Assembly: GCA_001770475.1 (NCBI GenBank)
Contig: MERB01000059.1
Location: 8,955-46,642, forward strand
Reading direction: 5' to 3'
Length of the DNA: 37,688 nucleotides
From: Betaproteobacteria bacterium RIFCSPLOWO2_02_FULL_66_14
GTDB taxonomy: Bacteria; Pseudomonadota; Gammaproteobacteria; Burkholderiales; SG8-39
The notes below the pieces were generated by a model. That model was given only the letters and a program-made list of their open reading frames with translations. It was not told the origin of the DNA and ran no database searches. Below are positions 1-8,100 of this stretch, piece after piece. The position numbers and the translations under genes are program-made. Position 1 is the stretch's first letter. Each line of letters begins with the position of its first letter.

Positions 1-149
1 TCGCCGTAGATCGCCAGTCCCGAATGCTCCGCCCGGATTCCCGACGCGCGCGCCGCGTCTCCGGCGGTGGCGCCGTGCTCGAGTTCGAGCGTGACGGCTT
101 GGTGCCGATCCGGCCACGCGCAAACGACCTCAACCCGCAGCAGGCCCAT
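1..149 (-). CDS. rnfH: RnfH family (RatB-like) ubiquitin-fold protein, partial (C-terminus outside window)
   Basis: Reverse-strand reading from ATG at 149: [49 protein letters not shown], resembling RnfH N-termini; directly downstream of and overlapping ratA, the usual arrangement. Not in the ORF track because it runs off the window. Confidence 0.8.
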   Translation of the reverse strand, partial: MGLLRVEVVCAWPDRHQAVTLELEHGATAGDAARASGIRAEHSGLAIYG

Positions 150-573
150 CGAGTTGCGTCGCGCGCCGGGTGAACGCGTCCACCATCGTGTTCGCGATCT
201 GCTCGAACAGCGGGTCCAGGGCGCGCGCGAGCAGGCGGTTCGAGAACTCGTAGCCGAGCGAAAACTCGATCCTCGCCGCATGCCGTCCGAGCGGCTTGAA
301 TCGCCAGTGCGCGGAAAATCGCCGGAACGGCCCCTCGAGCAGTTTCATGTCGATCGATTCGTTTTCTCGATCGACGTTTTCGGTGGTAAAGGACTGCTTC
401 AGCCCGCGCAGCCCTGCAGTGAGCGTCGCCACCGTGCGATGCGGCGAGCGCTCGCGGACCTTCGCGGCGAGACACCAGGGAAGAAATTCCGGGTACGACT
501 CGATGTCCTGCACCAGTGCGTACAGTTCGGCTGCGGCGCACTCGACGATCGCCGACCGGCTGATGCGCTTCAT
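130..573 (-). CDS. ratA: RatA/COQ10-type START-domain protein (ubiquinone-binding / ribosome association toxin family)
   Basis: [34 protein letters not shown]... typical of the RatA/Coq10 family; divergent from smpB as in many proteobacteria. Confidence 0.9.
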   Translation of the reverse strand: MKRISRSAIVECAAAELYALVQDIESYPEFLPWCLAAKVRERSPHRTVATLTAGLRGLKQSFTTENVDRENESIDMKLLEGPFRRFSAHWRFKPLGRHAARIEFSLGYEFSNRLLARALDPLFEQIANTMVDAFTRRATQLDGPAAG

Positions 574-593
574 GGGAGAATTCCGCCCCTGCC

Positions 594-1037
594 ATGGCCA
601 TCGTCCAGAACCGCAAGGCGTTCCACGACTACTTCATCGAAGAGCGCTTCGAGGCCGGGCTCGTGCTCGAAGGCTGGGAGGTCAAGGCGATCCGCGCCGG
701 GCGCGCGCAGATCGGCGATGCCTACGTGATCGCCAAGGACAACGCGCTCTGGCTGATCGGCGCGCACGTCAGTCCGCTCACCACGGCCTCGACGCACGTC
801 AACCCCGACCCGACGCGCAGCCGCAAGCTGCTGTTGCATGGCGATCAGATCCGCCGCCTGCTCGGCCAGGTGAAGCAGCGCGGCTACGCATTGATCGCGC
901 TCGACCTGCACTACACCAAGGGGCGCATCAAGGCCGACATCGGACTGGCGCGCGGCAAGCTCAAGCACGACAAGCGCGAAGCCGAACGCGATCGCGAGTG
1001 GCAGCGGGAAAAACAGCGCACGCTGCGCAGTCGCTGA
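594..1037 (+). CDS. smpB: SsrA-binding protein SmpB
   Basis: [45 protein letters not shown]... [25 protein letters not shown]; classic SmpB motifs. Confidence 0.97.
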   Translation: MAIVQNRKAFHDYFIEERFEAGLVLEGWEVKAIRAGRAQIGDAYVIAKDNALWLIGAHVSPLTTASTHVNPDPTRSRKLLLHGDQIRRLLGQVKQRGYALIALDLHYTKGRIKADIGLARGKLKHDKREAERDREWQREKQRTLRSR

Positions 1038-1059
1038 GCGGCGCCGCCTGCGGTTTTTT
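1026..1059 (+). terminator. Candidate intrinsic terminator after smpB
   Basis: CGCAG...GCGGCGCCGC...CTGCGG followed by TTTTTT (1054-1059), overlapping the smpB stop region. Stem judged by eye, no folding run. Confidence 0.4.
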
Positions 1060-1109
1060 CCCCGAACGTCTTCGCACGAAACTCTCCGCCTTTCGTCGAC
1101 GATCGTATT

Positions 1110-1910
1110 TTATCCGCGCGACGCAGCGCTGCCGGAAGCGCCGAGCTGCCTCGCGCGCTCGTAGAAGCAGATCGCCGCTGCCGCGGCGACGTTGAGCGAC
1201 TCGCCGCTTCCGGGCATCGGGATCGTGACCCCTTGCGTTGCCGCAGCCGCGAGCGCCGGGCTCACGCCCTGCCCTTCGCCGCCGAATATCCAGCCGACGC
1301 GGCCTCGCAGGTCTGCCTGCTCCAGCGGCAGCCCATCGCGCGCGACGGTACAGATGAGCGTGCCGCCGAAACGCGCGACCGCCTGGATCAGGTCCGCACT
1401 GCTGGCGATGCGAAGCGCGAATTGCGCCCCCATGCCGGCCCGCAGCGCCCTGGGCGACCACGCGTCGGCGCAGCCCGCCCCCAGCACCACGTCGGTCACG
1501 GCGAAAGCTGCCGCGCTGCGCAGAATCGCCCCCACGTTACCCGAGTCCTGCACGCCGTCGAGGAACACGCAGGCCGTGGAATCCCGCGGATCGAAGCTGC
1601 GCTCCGGCAGATCGATTTCGGCGGCGACGCCGACCGGGGTTTCGGTGTCGACGATCGCCGCGAACAGCGAATCGGACAGCACGATCGGCGGGCGCCCGTG
1701 GCGCGCGGCGAGCGCTGCGATTTCGCGTTTCGACTGCCCGCTTTCGCTGACGATCAGCGTCTGCAACCTGCCTCCGCCGTCGAGGCAAGCCGCGACCAGG
1801 TGCAGGCCTTCGATCATCGCGCGCCGCTCGATGCGGCGTGCGCGCCGCGATTCGCCGAGCTTGCGCCAGCGCCGCACGCGAGGGTTCTGACGCGACCCGA
1901 TGATGCTCAT
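1110..1910 (-). CDS. TrmH/SpoU-family RNA 2'-O-methyltransferase
   Basis: Start taken at ATG 1910 (MSIIGSRQNPRVRRWRKLGESRRARR...). SPOUT motifs: FLDGVQDSGNVGAILRSAAAFAV, WIFGGEGQGVSPAL, IPMPGSGESLNVAAAAAICFYE. The 373-aa ORF is an upstream over-extension. Confidence 0.92.
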   Translation of the reverse strand: MSIIGSRQNPRVRRWRKLGESRRARRIERRAMIEGLHLVAACLDGGGRLQTLIVSESGQSKREIAALAARHGRPPIVLSDSLFAAIVDTETPVGVAAEIDLPERSFDPRDSTACVFLDGVQDSGNVGAILRSAAAFAVTDVVLGAGCADAWSPRALRAGMGAQFALRIASSADLIQAVARFGGTLICTVARDGLPLEQADLRGRVGWIFGGEGQGVSPALAAAATQGVTIPMPGSGESLNVAAAAAICFYERARQLGASGSAASRG

Positions 1911-3193
1911 GCGGAATCGAGCGCGCAGGTGCGAAAGCCGGCGAACACGTCGGCGCGATCCGGGAGGAAGAAATTGCGGTAGGTCGAATAGGCGATCCGC
2001 GGAGAAGTCGCGAAGGCGCCGCCCCTGAGAACTTTGTGCGTCCCGAACCACGGCTCGGAGTATTCGCGGTAAGGGTCGGGTGAAAACCCGGGATAGGGAC
2101 CGAAGGGGCTTGCAGTCCATTCCCAGACGTTGCCGATCAGCTGCCGCACTCCCATGGCACTGTCGCCCTCCGGATACGCGTGCACGCTTGCCGGACAAGC
2201 GTGCTGCAGATTGGCGCGGCGTGGCGTCCACGGTTCGTCACCCCAGGGATGGCGGCGCCTGCGTCCGGCGATCGGGTCCCAGCTCGCGGCAAATTCCCAT
2301 TCCGCCTCGGTCGGAAGGCGGCGAGTGGCATAACGGCAATAGGCCCGGGCCTCGAACCAGTTCACGTGGGTTACCGGTTCGTCCGGCGGGAGATCGATCC
2401 AGCGATCGAATCGGCGCAGCTGCCACGCGCCGTGCCGCCGGTTCCAGTAAAGCGGTTGCCGCCGATCCGCCGACGCGAGCCAACGCCACCCCGATTCACA
2501 CCAGAGTTCGCGCCGTCGGTAGCCATCTGCTTGCACGAACGCGGCGAATTCCGCGTTGCTCACCGCGACTCGCGACAGGCGGAACGGCCGAACCCGCACC
2601 GGGTGCGCCCATTTCTCGTTGTCGAAGGCAAACACCGCCGATGGCGCTTCGCCCAGTTCCAGCGGACCGCCCGCGATCTCGGCGTCGCCCGCCCGGAGAT
2701 CGCCGATCGGATGCTCGGGAACCTCCAGCGCGGGCGCCTCGTAGCCAAGCGTCTGGCGCGTGTAGTGAAAGGCCTCGGCGTGCATGTCCTCGTGCCGGAC
2801 CGCGAGCCGCGCGAAGTACGCGTCGTCGCTGCTGCAGCGGGCGGCGAGCCGATCCTCGGTGCGCCTACGGACTTCCTCGCAATAGCGCAGGGTGGCGTCG
2901 AACTCCGGCAGCGGCAGCGTCCAGCGCGTCGCGTGCGGCACGGTGGCCGAGTTGTAGAGCCGGTCGGCCTCGGGCACAATCGATTCGCCTCTCGCGGCGG
3001 AGAACCGGTCTTCGTCGAGACGGCGCAGGCACCAGTACTCCTGAAACCAACCCACGTGACCCACTTCCCAGCGCGGCGGATTGACGATCGCGAGGCGAGG
3101 ACCGAACTCGCGCGCGCCTCCGAGATCGCGTACGAGAATCAGCATTCGCTCGCGCGCCTCGCGCAATTCGGTGGCCAGGGCGGCGCTCGTCAT
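1907..3193 (-). CDS. senA: EgtB-like nonheme iron sulfoxide/selenoxide synthase, probable selenoneine synthase SenA
   Basis: From ATG 3193: MTSAALATELREARERMLILVRDL... with DinB-like N-terminal His motifs (WEVGHVGWFQEYW; RHEDMHAEAFHYTRQTLGY) and C-terminal FGE-sulfatase domain (THVNWFEARAYCRYATRRLPTEAEWEFAA; GNVWEWTASPFGPYPGF; KVLRGGAFAT; RNFFLPDRADVFAGFRTC). Adjacent to a SenB-type glycosyltransferase, which favours SenA over EgtB. Confidence 0.85.
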   Translation of the reverse strand: MTSAALATELREARERMLILVRDLGGAREFGPRLAIVNPPRWEVGHVGWFQEYWCLRRLDEDRFSAARGESIVPEADRLYNSATVPHATRWTLPLPEFDATLRYCEEVRRRTEDRLAARCSSDDAYFARLAVRHEDMHAEAFHYTRQTLGYEAPALEVPEHPIGDLRAGDAEIAGGPLELGEAPSAVFAFDNEKWAHPVRVRPFRLSRVAVSNAEFAAFVQADGYRRRELWCESGWRWLASADRRQPLYWNRRHGAWQLRRFDRWIDLPPDEPVTHVNWFEARAYCRYATRRLPTEAEWEFAASWDPIAGRRRRHPWGDEPWTPRRANLQHACPASVHAYPEGDSAMGVRQLIGNVWEWTASPFGPYPGFSPDPYREYSEPWFGTHKVLRGGAFATSPRIAYSTYRNFFLPDRADVFAGFRTCALDSA

Positions 3194-3226
3194 GGTGATG
3201 ATCCAGTCTAATCGTTTGCACCGGCC

Positions 3227-4189
3227 GTGAAAATCGCGCTCGTCACGCCGGCGCGCGCCGGCGCCCGAAGCGGCAACCGCCACACGGCGCTTCGCTGGGC
3301 CGCGTTTCTGCGCGCTGCAGGGCATCGTGTCACGGTCGCGCAGGGGTGGCGAGCCGATGCGCCGACGGACATGATGCTCGCGCTGCACGCGCGCAGGAGC
3401 CACGCATCGATTCGCGCCTTTCATTCGGCGCACCCGTCGCGGCCCTTGGTTCTGGCGCTCACCGGAACCGACATCTACCGCGACGTCCGCAGCTCGCCGG
3501 AAGCACGCGCTTCGCTCGAAATGGCGAGCCGCTTCATCGTCCTGCAGCCGGAGGCGCTGCGTGAGCTGCCGCAGCGGCTTCGCGCCAGGGCCGGCGTCGT
3601 CGTCCAGTCGAGCGCGACGCGCCTGCGGCATGCGCCCGTGCGTCGCGGTTTTCGCGTCTGCGTGATCGGGCATTTGCGCGAGGAGAAAGATCCCCTGCGC
3701 GCGTTCGCGGCGCTGCCCTATTTGCCGCAGCACCTGGGGATCGAGCTGCTCCAACTCGGCGAGGCGCTCGATCCCGGTCTGGCACGGACCGCGCGATCGG
3801 CCACGCGAGCCGAACCCCGCTATCGCTGGCTCGGCGGACTGCAGCACGCGCGCGCCCTGCGCTGGCTCGCCTCGAGCCACGCGATGGTGATCAGCTCGAC
3901 CATGGAAGGCGGCGCCAACGTCGTTTCGGAGGCGATCCGGATCGGCGTTCCGGTGATCGCGTCCAGGATCCCCGGAAACGTCGGTCTGCTGGGCGCGGAC
4001 TATCCGGCGTATTACCGCACCGGGAACGAGCGCGCGCTGGCGTCTCTGATCCGACGCGCGGCGACGGACCGCCGCTTCTATGGCGGGCTGAAGGCGCGGA
4101 TTGCGCACCTTCGATCGATGGTTGCACCCGAATCCGAGGCGCGGATGCTGCTCAGGGCGCTATTTCGCGGCGATCGCGGCAGCGTTTGA
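3227..4189 (+). CDS. senB: Glycosyltransferase of the selenosugar synthase (SenB) type
   Basis: GTG start. MKIALVTPARAGARSGNRHTALRWAAFLRAAGHRVTVAQ... LALHARRSHASI, LVLALTGTDIYRD, FIVLQPEALRELP; GT4-like C-terminal part (STMEGGANVVSEAIRIGVPVIASRIPGNVGLLG). Matches recalled SenB-family motifs; adjacent to senA. Confidence 0.87.
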   Translation: MKIALVTPARAGARSGNRHTALRWAAFLRAAGHRVTVAQGWRADAPTDMMLALHARRSHASIRAFHSAHPSRPLVLALTGTDIYRDVRSSPEARASLEMASRFIVLQPEALRELPQRLRARAGVVVQSSATRLRHAPVRRGFRVCVIGHLREEKDPLRAFAALPYLPQHLGIELLQLGEALDPGLARTARSATRAEPRYRWLGGLQHARALRWLASSHAMVISSTMEGGANVVSEAIRIGVPVIASRIPGNVGLLGADYPAYYRTGNERALASLIRRAATDRRFYGGLKARIAHLRSMVAPESEARMLLRALFRGDRGSV

Positions 4190-4194
4190 ACGTT

Positions 4195-5088
4195 TCAGGT
4201 CGCGGCAAGGCGCGCCCTGCGGAATCCGATCCATTCGTTCGCAAGCAAGGCCCCCAATACCATGGCGGCGCCCGCGAGCGCCAGCTCGGTCGGCGTCTCG
4301 CCTACCCCGAGCCACACCCAGAGCGGCGCGAGGATGGTCTCGATGAGCGCCAGCAGCCCGATCTCGCTTGCAGGCAGGTAGCGCGTTGCGCGTGTCATCA
4401 GCACGCATCCGAGTCCGAGCTGGACGGATCCCATCGCGGCGAGAAGCGACACGTCGCGCACGCCCGCTTCGAGCGGAAACGCAAACGCTGCCGCCACCGC
4501 CACTGAAATCAGTCCCGCGACCATCACTGCGGGGATCATGTCGACCGTGGCGTGCATCCGGCGCAGGACCACGAGATTCAGTGCGAATGCGACCGGCACG
4601 CCGAGGGCGAGCAGGTTGCCGAGGCTGCGGCCGGCGTCCAGGCCGTCCGCGAACATGAGCACGATTCCGCAAAGCGCGGCCGCGATCGCGAGCCAGGTGC
4701 GCCGCGGGACGCGCTCGCGCAGGAAGATCCAGGCGAACAGCGCGGCGAAGAACGGCCCGGTGCTCATCAGCACGAACGTGTTCGCGGCCGTATTGCGCAT
4801 CAGCGAATGAATGAAGAAGAAGAACGTCGCCGCGAGCAGCGCCCCGGCGAGGATTCCGGCGCCGCCGACCGCCCTGACCCGCGACCACGCCGCGCCGCGG
4901 TACATCACCCACAGGGCGGCGGAGACGAACACGACCATGAACGCAGAGCGCCAGAAGACGATCTCCCAGCCGTCCGTGATGGCGACGCTGCGAACGAAGA
5001 TTCCGCCCGTACTCCAGCAGAGCGCGGCGGCGACCATCAGCAGAATGCCCTTGCGGCGTGCGGCCGCGGATTGAACGAGCGGTTCCAT
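4195..5088 (-). CDS. EamA/DMT-family permease
   Basis: MEPLVQSAAARRKGILLMVAAALCWSTGGIFVRSVAITDGWEIVFWRSAFM... multiple hydrophobic helices; ATG at 5088. Confidence 0.88.
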   Translation of the reverse strand: MEPLVQSAAARRKGILLMVAAALCWSTGGIFVRSVAITDGWEIVFWRSAFMVVFVSAALWVMYRGAAWSRVRAVGGAGILAGALLAATFFFFIHSLMRNTAANTFVLMSTGPFFAALFAWIFLRERVPRRTWLAIAAALCGIVLMFADGLDAGRSLGNLLALGVPVAFALNLVVLRRMHATVDMIPAVMVAGLISVAVAAAFAFPLEAGVRDVSLLAAMGSVQLGLGCVLMTRATRYLPASEIGLLALIETILAPLWVWLGVGETPTELALAGAAMVLGALLANEWIGFRRARLAAT

Positions 5089-5134
5089 GGCGGAATTGTA
5101 ACGAGCGGTTTGCCGCGAACCCCGGCGGCGCTGC

Positions 5135-5728
5135 CTATCCGCGCCCGGCCTCGAGCGTTCGGCGTACCGGCGCAAAGGACCTGCGGTGGACCTCGCAGGC
5201 GCCGAATTGCCCGAGCAGGCGGACATGCTCGCGTGTCGGATAACCCTTGTGGCGATCAAACCCGTAGCGCGGGAAGCGGGCGTGCAGGCGAAGCATTTCC
5301 GCGTCGCGCGCGGTCTTCGCGAGGATCGAGGCGGCCGAGATCGCCGGGTGCAGCCGGTCGCCGTCGACGATCGCGCGGACCCGGCCCTCGATCGGCGGAC
5401 GGTGGCGGCCGTCGACCAGCACTTCGTCCGGCCGCAAGGCAAGGCCTTCCACCGCGCGGCGCATCGCAAGCAGGCTTGCCTGCAGGATATTGAGACGATC
5501 GATCTCCTCCACGGTAGCGAAGGCGATCTGCCAGTCGAGGGCGCGGCCGCGGATTTCCTCCGCCAGGCGCGCGCGCAGCGCCGCGCTCAGCAGCTTGGAA
5601 TCGGCGAGCCCGATGATCGGCTGCGCGGCATCGAGAATCACGGCGGCGGCGAAGACCGGCCCCGCGATCGGGCCGCGCCCGGCCTCGTCGACGCCGCAGA
5701 TCGCGGCGCGCGATTCAGGCGCGTTCAC
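5135..5728 (-). CDS. rnhB: Ribonuclease HII
   Basis: GTG 5728: (M)[31 protein letters not shown]...[21 protein letters not shown]; overlaps the 3' end of lpxB. Confidence 0.95.
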   Translation of the reverse strand: MNAPESRAAICGVDEAGRGPIAGPVFAAAVILDAAQPIIGLADSKLLSAALRARLAEEIRGRALDWQIAFATVEEIDRLNILQASLLAMRRAVEGLALRPDEVLVDGRHRPPIEGRVRAIVDGDRLHPAISAASILAKTARDAEMLRLHARFPRYGFDRHKGYPTREHVRLLGQFGACEVHRRSFAPVRRTLEAGRG

Positions 5729-6875
5729 CGTCGAGCACCCGCAGTACCGCATCGGCGGCCTTGCGGGCCGTGTCCTGGCGCAGCGTGCGATGAATTTCAT
5801 GGAATCGTTCGATCTGCCGGCGCTGCGCCTCCCCGTCTTCGAGAAGGCTCTTCACCGCCGCGGCGAGCGCCCCGGGGGTCGCCTCGCCCTGGACGAATTC
5901 CGGAATGAATTTCTCGCCCGCGAGGATGTTCGGCAACCCGATCTGCTTCAGGTAAATCATGCGACGCATCATCGCCCAGGTCACGGGCGACTGGCGATAC
6001 GCGATCACCATCGGCGTTTTGACGAGCGCCGCTTCGAGCGTCGCGGTGCCGCTTGCCACCAGCGCGACATCGGCCGCCGCGAGCGCTTCCTGCGAATGCC
6101 CGAACATCAGGGTCACCGCAAGCTCCCCGTCGCCGTGGCGGTGCAGCGCCTCTTCGAGCTGGGCGCGGGTCTCGCGCGTCGCGGTCGGGCAGACGAACGC
6201 AATTCCGGGCAGTTCCTGCTGCAGCAGACGCGCCGCGCGGACGAAGAGCTCACCCATGTAATGCAGCTCGGAGCGGCGGCTGCCGGGAAGCAACGCGATC
6301 ACGGGTCCCGATGCGGGCAGCCGAAGTTGCGCGCGCGCCTGCGCCCGGTCGCTTTCGAGCGGAATCACGTCGGCGAGCGGATGGCCGACGTAGGTCACGG
6401 GCACGCCGAGCTTCGCGTACAGTTCGGGTTCGAACGGGAACAGAGCGAGCAAATGCGTCACTGCGCGCGCGACGCGCCTGGCGCGCCAGGCGCGCCAGGC
6501 CCAGATCGACGGGCTGACGTAATGCACCGTGGGAATCCCGGATGCCTTGAGTCGGAGTTCGAGATCGAGATTGAAATCCGAGGAGTCGATGCCGATGAAC
6601 AGCGCGGGCCGCTCGTCGATCAGCTGCTGCGCAAGGGCCCTGCGCATCGCCGTGATCGCCCGGTACTGCCCGATCACTTCGGCGTAACCACGCACCGCGA
6701 GGCGATCGATCGAGTACAGGCTCCGCAGCCCCCGCTCGATCATCTTCGGGCCGCCGATTCCGGAAAACCGGATTCCGGGGCGTCGCGCGGCAAGCGCAGC
6801 CATCAGGTGAGCGCCGAGCAGGTCGCCCGAGGCCTCTCCGGCCACGATCGCTATGTGGGGCGCCGCCTCCGTCAC
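5715..6875 (-). CDS. lpxB: Lipid-A-disaccharide synthase
   Basis: GTG 6875: (M)[27 protein letters not shown]...FSGIGGPKM...[17 protein letters not shown]...[24 protein letters not shown]. Confidence 0.95.
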   Translation of the reverse strand: MTEAAPHIAIVAGEASGDLLGAHLMAALAARRPGIRFSGIGGPKMIERGLRSLYSIDRLAVRGYAEVIGQYRAITAMRRALAQQLIDERPALFIGIDSSDFNLDLELRLKASGIPTVHYVSPSIWAWRAWRARRVARAVTHLLALFPFEPELYAKLGVPVTYVGHPLADVIPLESDRAQARAQLRLPASGPVIALLPGSRRSELHYMGELFVRAARLLQQELPGIAFVCPTATRETRAQLEEALHRHGDGELAVTLMFGHSQEALAAADVALVASGTATLEAALVKTPMVIAYRQSPVTWAMMRRMIYLKQIGLPNILAGEKFIPEFVQGEATPGALAAAVKSLLEDGEAQRRQIERFHEIHRTLRQDTARKAADAVLRVLDGERA

Positions 6876-7645
6876 TACCGGATGATGCCGCGCGCCGACT
6901 TCTCGATGAACTCGGCGATTGCGCGCACTTCCGGATGCTCCGCTCCCAGGGCGGACAGTTCGCGCAGGGTATCCTGCTGCGAGTGTCCGGAGCGATAGAC
7001 CGTCCGGTAGGCGCGTTTCAGCGCCGCGATGGTCGCGGCCGGGAACCCGCGCCTGCGCAGACCCTCGCCGTTGATTCCGAAGGGCTTGGCCATATGGCCC
7101 GCCGCCTTCACGTACGGCGGCAGGTCGCGGTCGAGATAGGTGCTCATCCCGGTGAAGCAGTGCGCGCCGAGGTGCACGAACTGGTGCACCAGCGTGCCGC
7201 CGCCGAGAATCGCCCAGTCGCCGACCACCACGTGTCCCGCGAGCTGCGCCAGGTTGGCAAATACGGTGTGGCTTCCGACCTGGCAATCGTGCGCCAAGTG
7301 CACGTAGGCCATGATCCAGTTGTCGCTGCCCAGGCGGGTGACGCCGGCGTCCGCCGCGGTGCCTCGGTTGATCGTCACGAATTCCCGGATCGTGTTGTCG
7401 TCGCCGATTTCCACGCCGGTGTCCTCGCCACCGTACTTCTTGTCCTGCGGCTCGCCGCCGATCGAACTGAACGGATGGATGCGGTTGTTGCGGCCGATCC
7501 GGGTGCGCCCTTCGAGGACCACGTGCGCACCGACCCACGTGCCCTCCCCGATCACGACGTGCTCGCCAACCACCGAATACGCGCCCACCGAGACCTTCGC
7601 CCCGAGCTGCGCTCGCGGATGGATCCGCGCCGTCGCGTCGATCAT
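6875..7645 (-). CDS. lpxA: Acyl-ACP--UDP-N-acetylglucosamine O-acyltransferase
   Basis: ATG 7645: [71 protein letters not shown]; left-handed beta-helix hexapeptides. Confidence 0.97.
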   Translation of the reverse strand: MIDATARIHPRAQLGAKVSVGAYSVVGEHVVIGEGTWVGAHVVLEGRTRIGRNNRIHPFSSIGGEPQDKKYGGEDTGVEIGDDNTIREFVTINRGTAADAGVTRLGSDNWIMAYVHLAHDCQVGSHTVFANLAQLAGHVVVGDWAILGGGTLVHQFVHLGAHCFTGMSTYLDRDLPPYVKAAGHMAKPFGINGEGLRRRGFPAATIAALKRAYRTVYRSGHSQQDTLRELSALGAEHPEVRAIAEFIEKSARGIIR

Positions 7646-8100
7646 GCCTCTTTGGCGCCCACGGAGCGCATGGTGCAAAGGATCACGGCCTCGGTGACCA
7701 CGTTGCCATCAACCCGCGCAGTGCAGCTGAACTTCCACAGGCCGCGTTTTCTCGCCATGACCACCGCCTCGACGATCAGCTGGTCGCCCGGGATGACCGG
7801 ACGCTTGAAGCGGGCCTTGTCCACGCCCGCGTAGTAGTAAACCGAGTTCGCGTCGACCTCGTCACCGAGCGTGCGAAACGCGAGCACGCAGGCCGCCTGC
7901 GCCATCGATTCGAGGATCAGTACGCCGGGCATGATCGGGCGCCGGGGAAAGTGGCCCGGGAAATACGGCTCGTTCGCCGACACGTTCTTCAGCGCCACGA
8001 TGCGTTTGCCCGGCTCGCACTCCAGCACCCGGTCGACCAGCAGCAGCGGGTAGCGCTGCGGGAGCCTGTCCAGCACCTGGTAGATGTCCATGTCAGCCAC
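7642..8100 (-). CDS. fabZ: 3-hydroxyacyl-ACP dehydratase FabZ
   Basis: [67 protein letters not shown]. Start 8100 or 8091. Confidence 0.97.
   Translation of the reverse strand: MADMDIYQVLDRLPQRYPLLLVDRVLECEPGKRIVALKNVSANEPYFPGHFPRRPIMPGVLILESMAQAACVLAFRTLGDEVDANSVYYYAGVDKARFKRPVIPGDQLIVEAVVMARKRGLWKFSCTARVDGNVVTEAVILCTMRSVGAKEA

Noticed and set aside
130-573. RatA/RnfH as a toxin-antitoxin module
   Set aside because: Despite the Rat names, the family is conserved Coq10-like with a likely housekeeping (quinone-related) role; no independent sequence evidence for a TA function here.
1907-3193. Calling the EgtB-like gene a canonical ergothioneine synthase (EgtB)
   Set aside because: No egtD, egtC or egtE nearby, and the immediate neighbour is a SenB-type glycosyltransferase; SenA is the better-supported call, though substrate specificity is untested.
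3194-4108. N-terminal extension of the senA frame (ORF 1907..4108, 733 aa)
   Set aside because: The extension is antisense to senB and has no domain-like character; SenA homology starts at about 3193.
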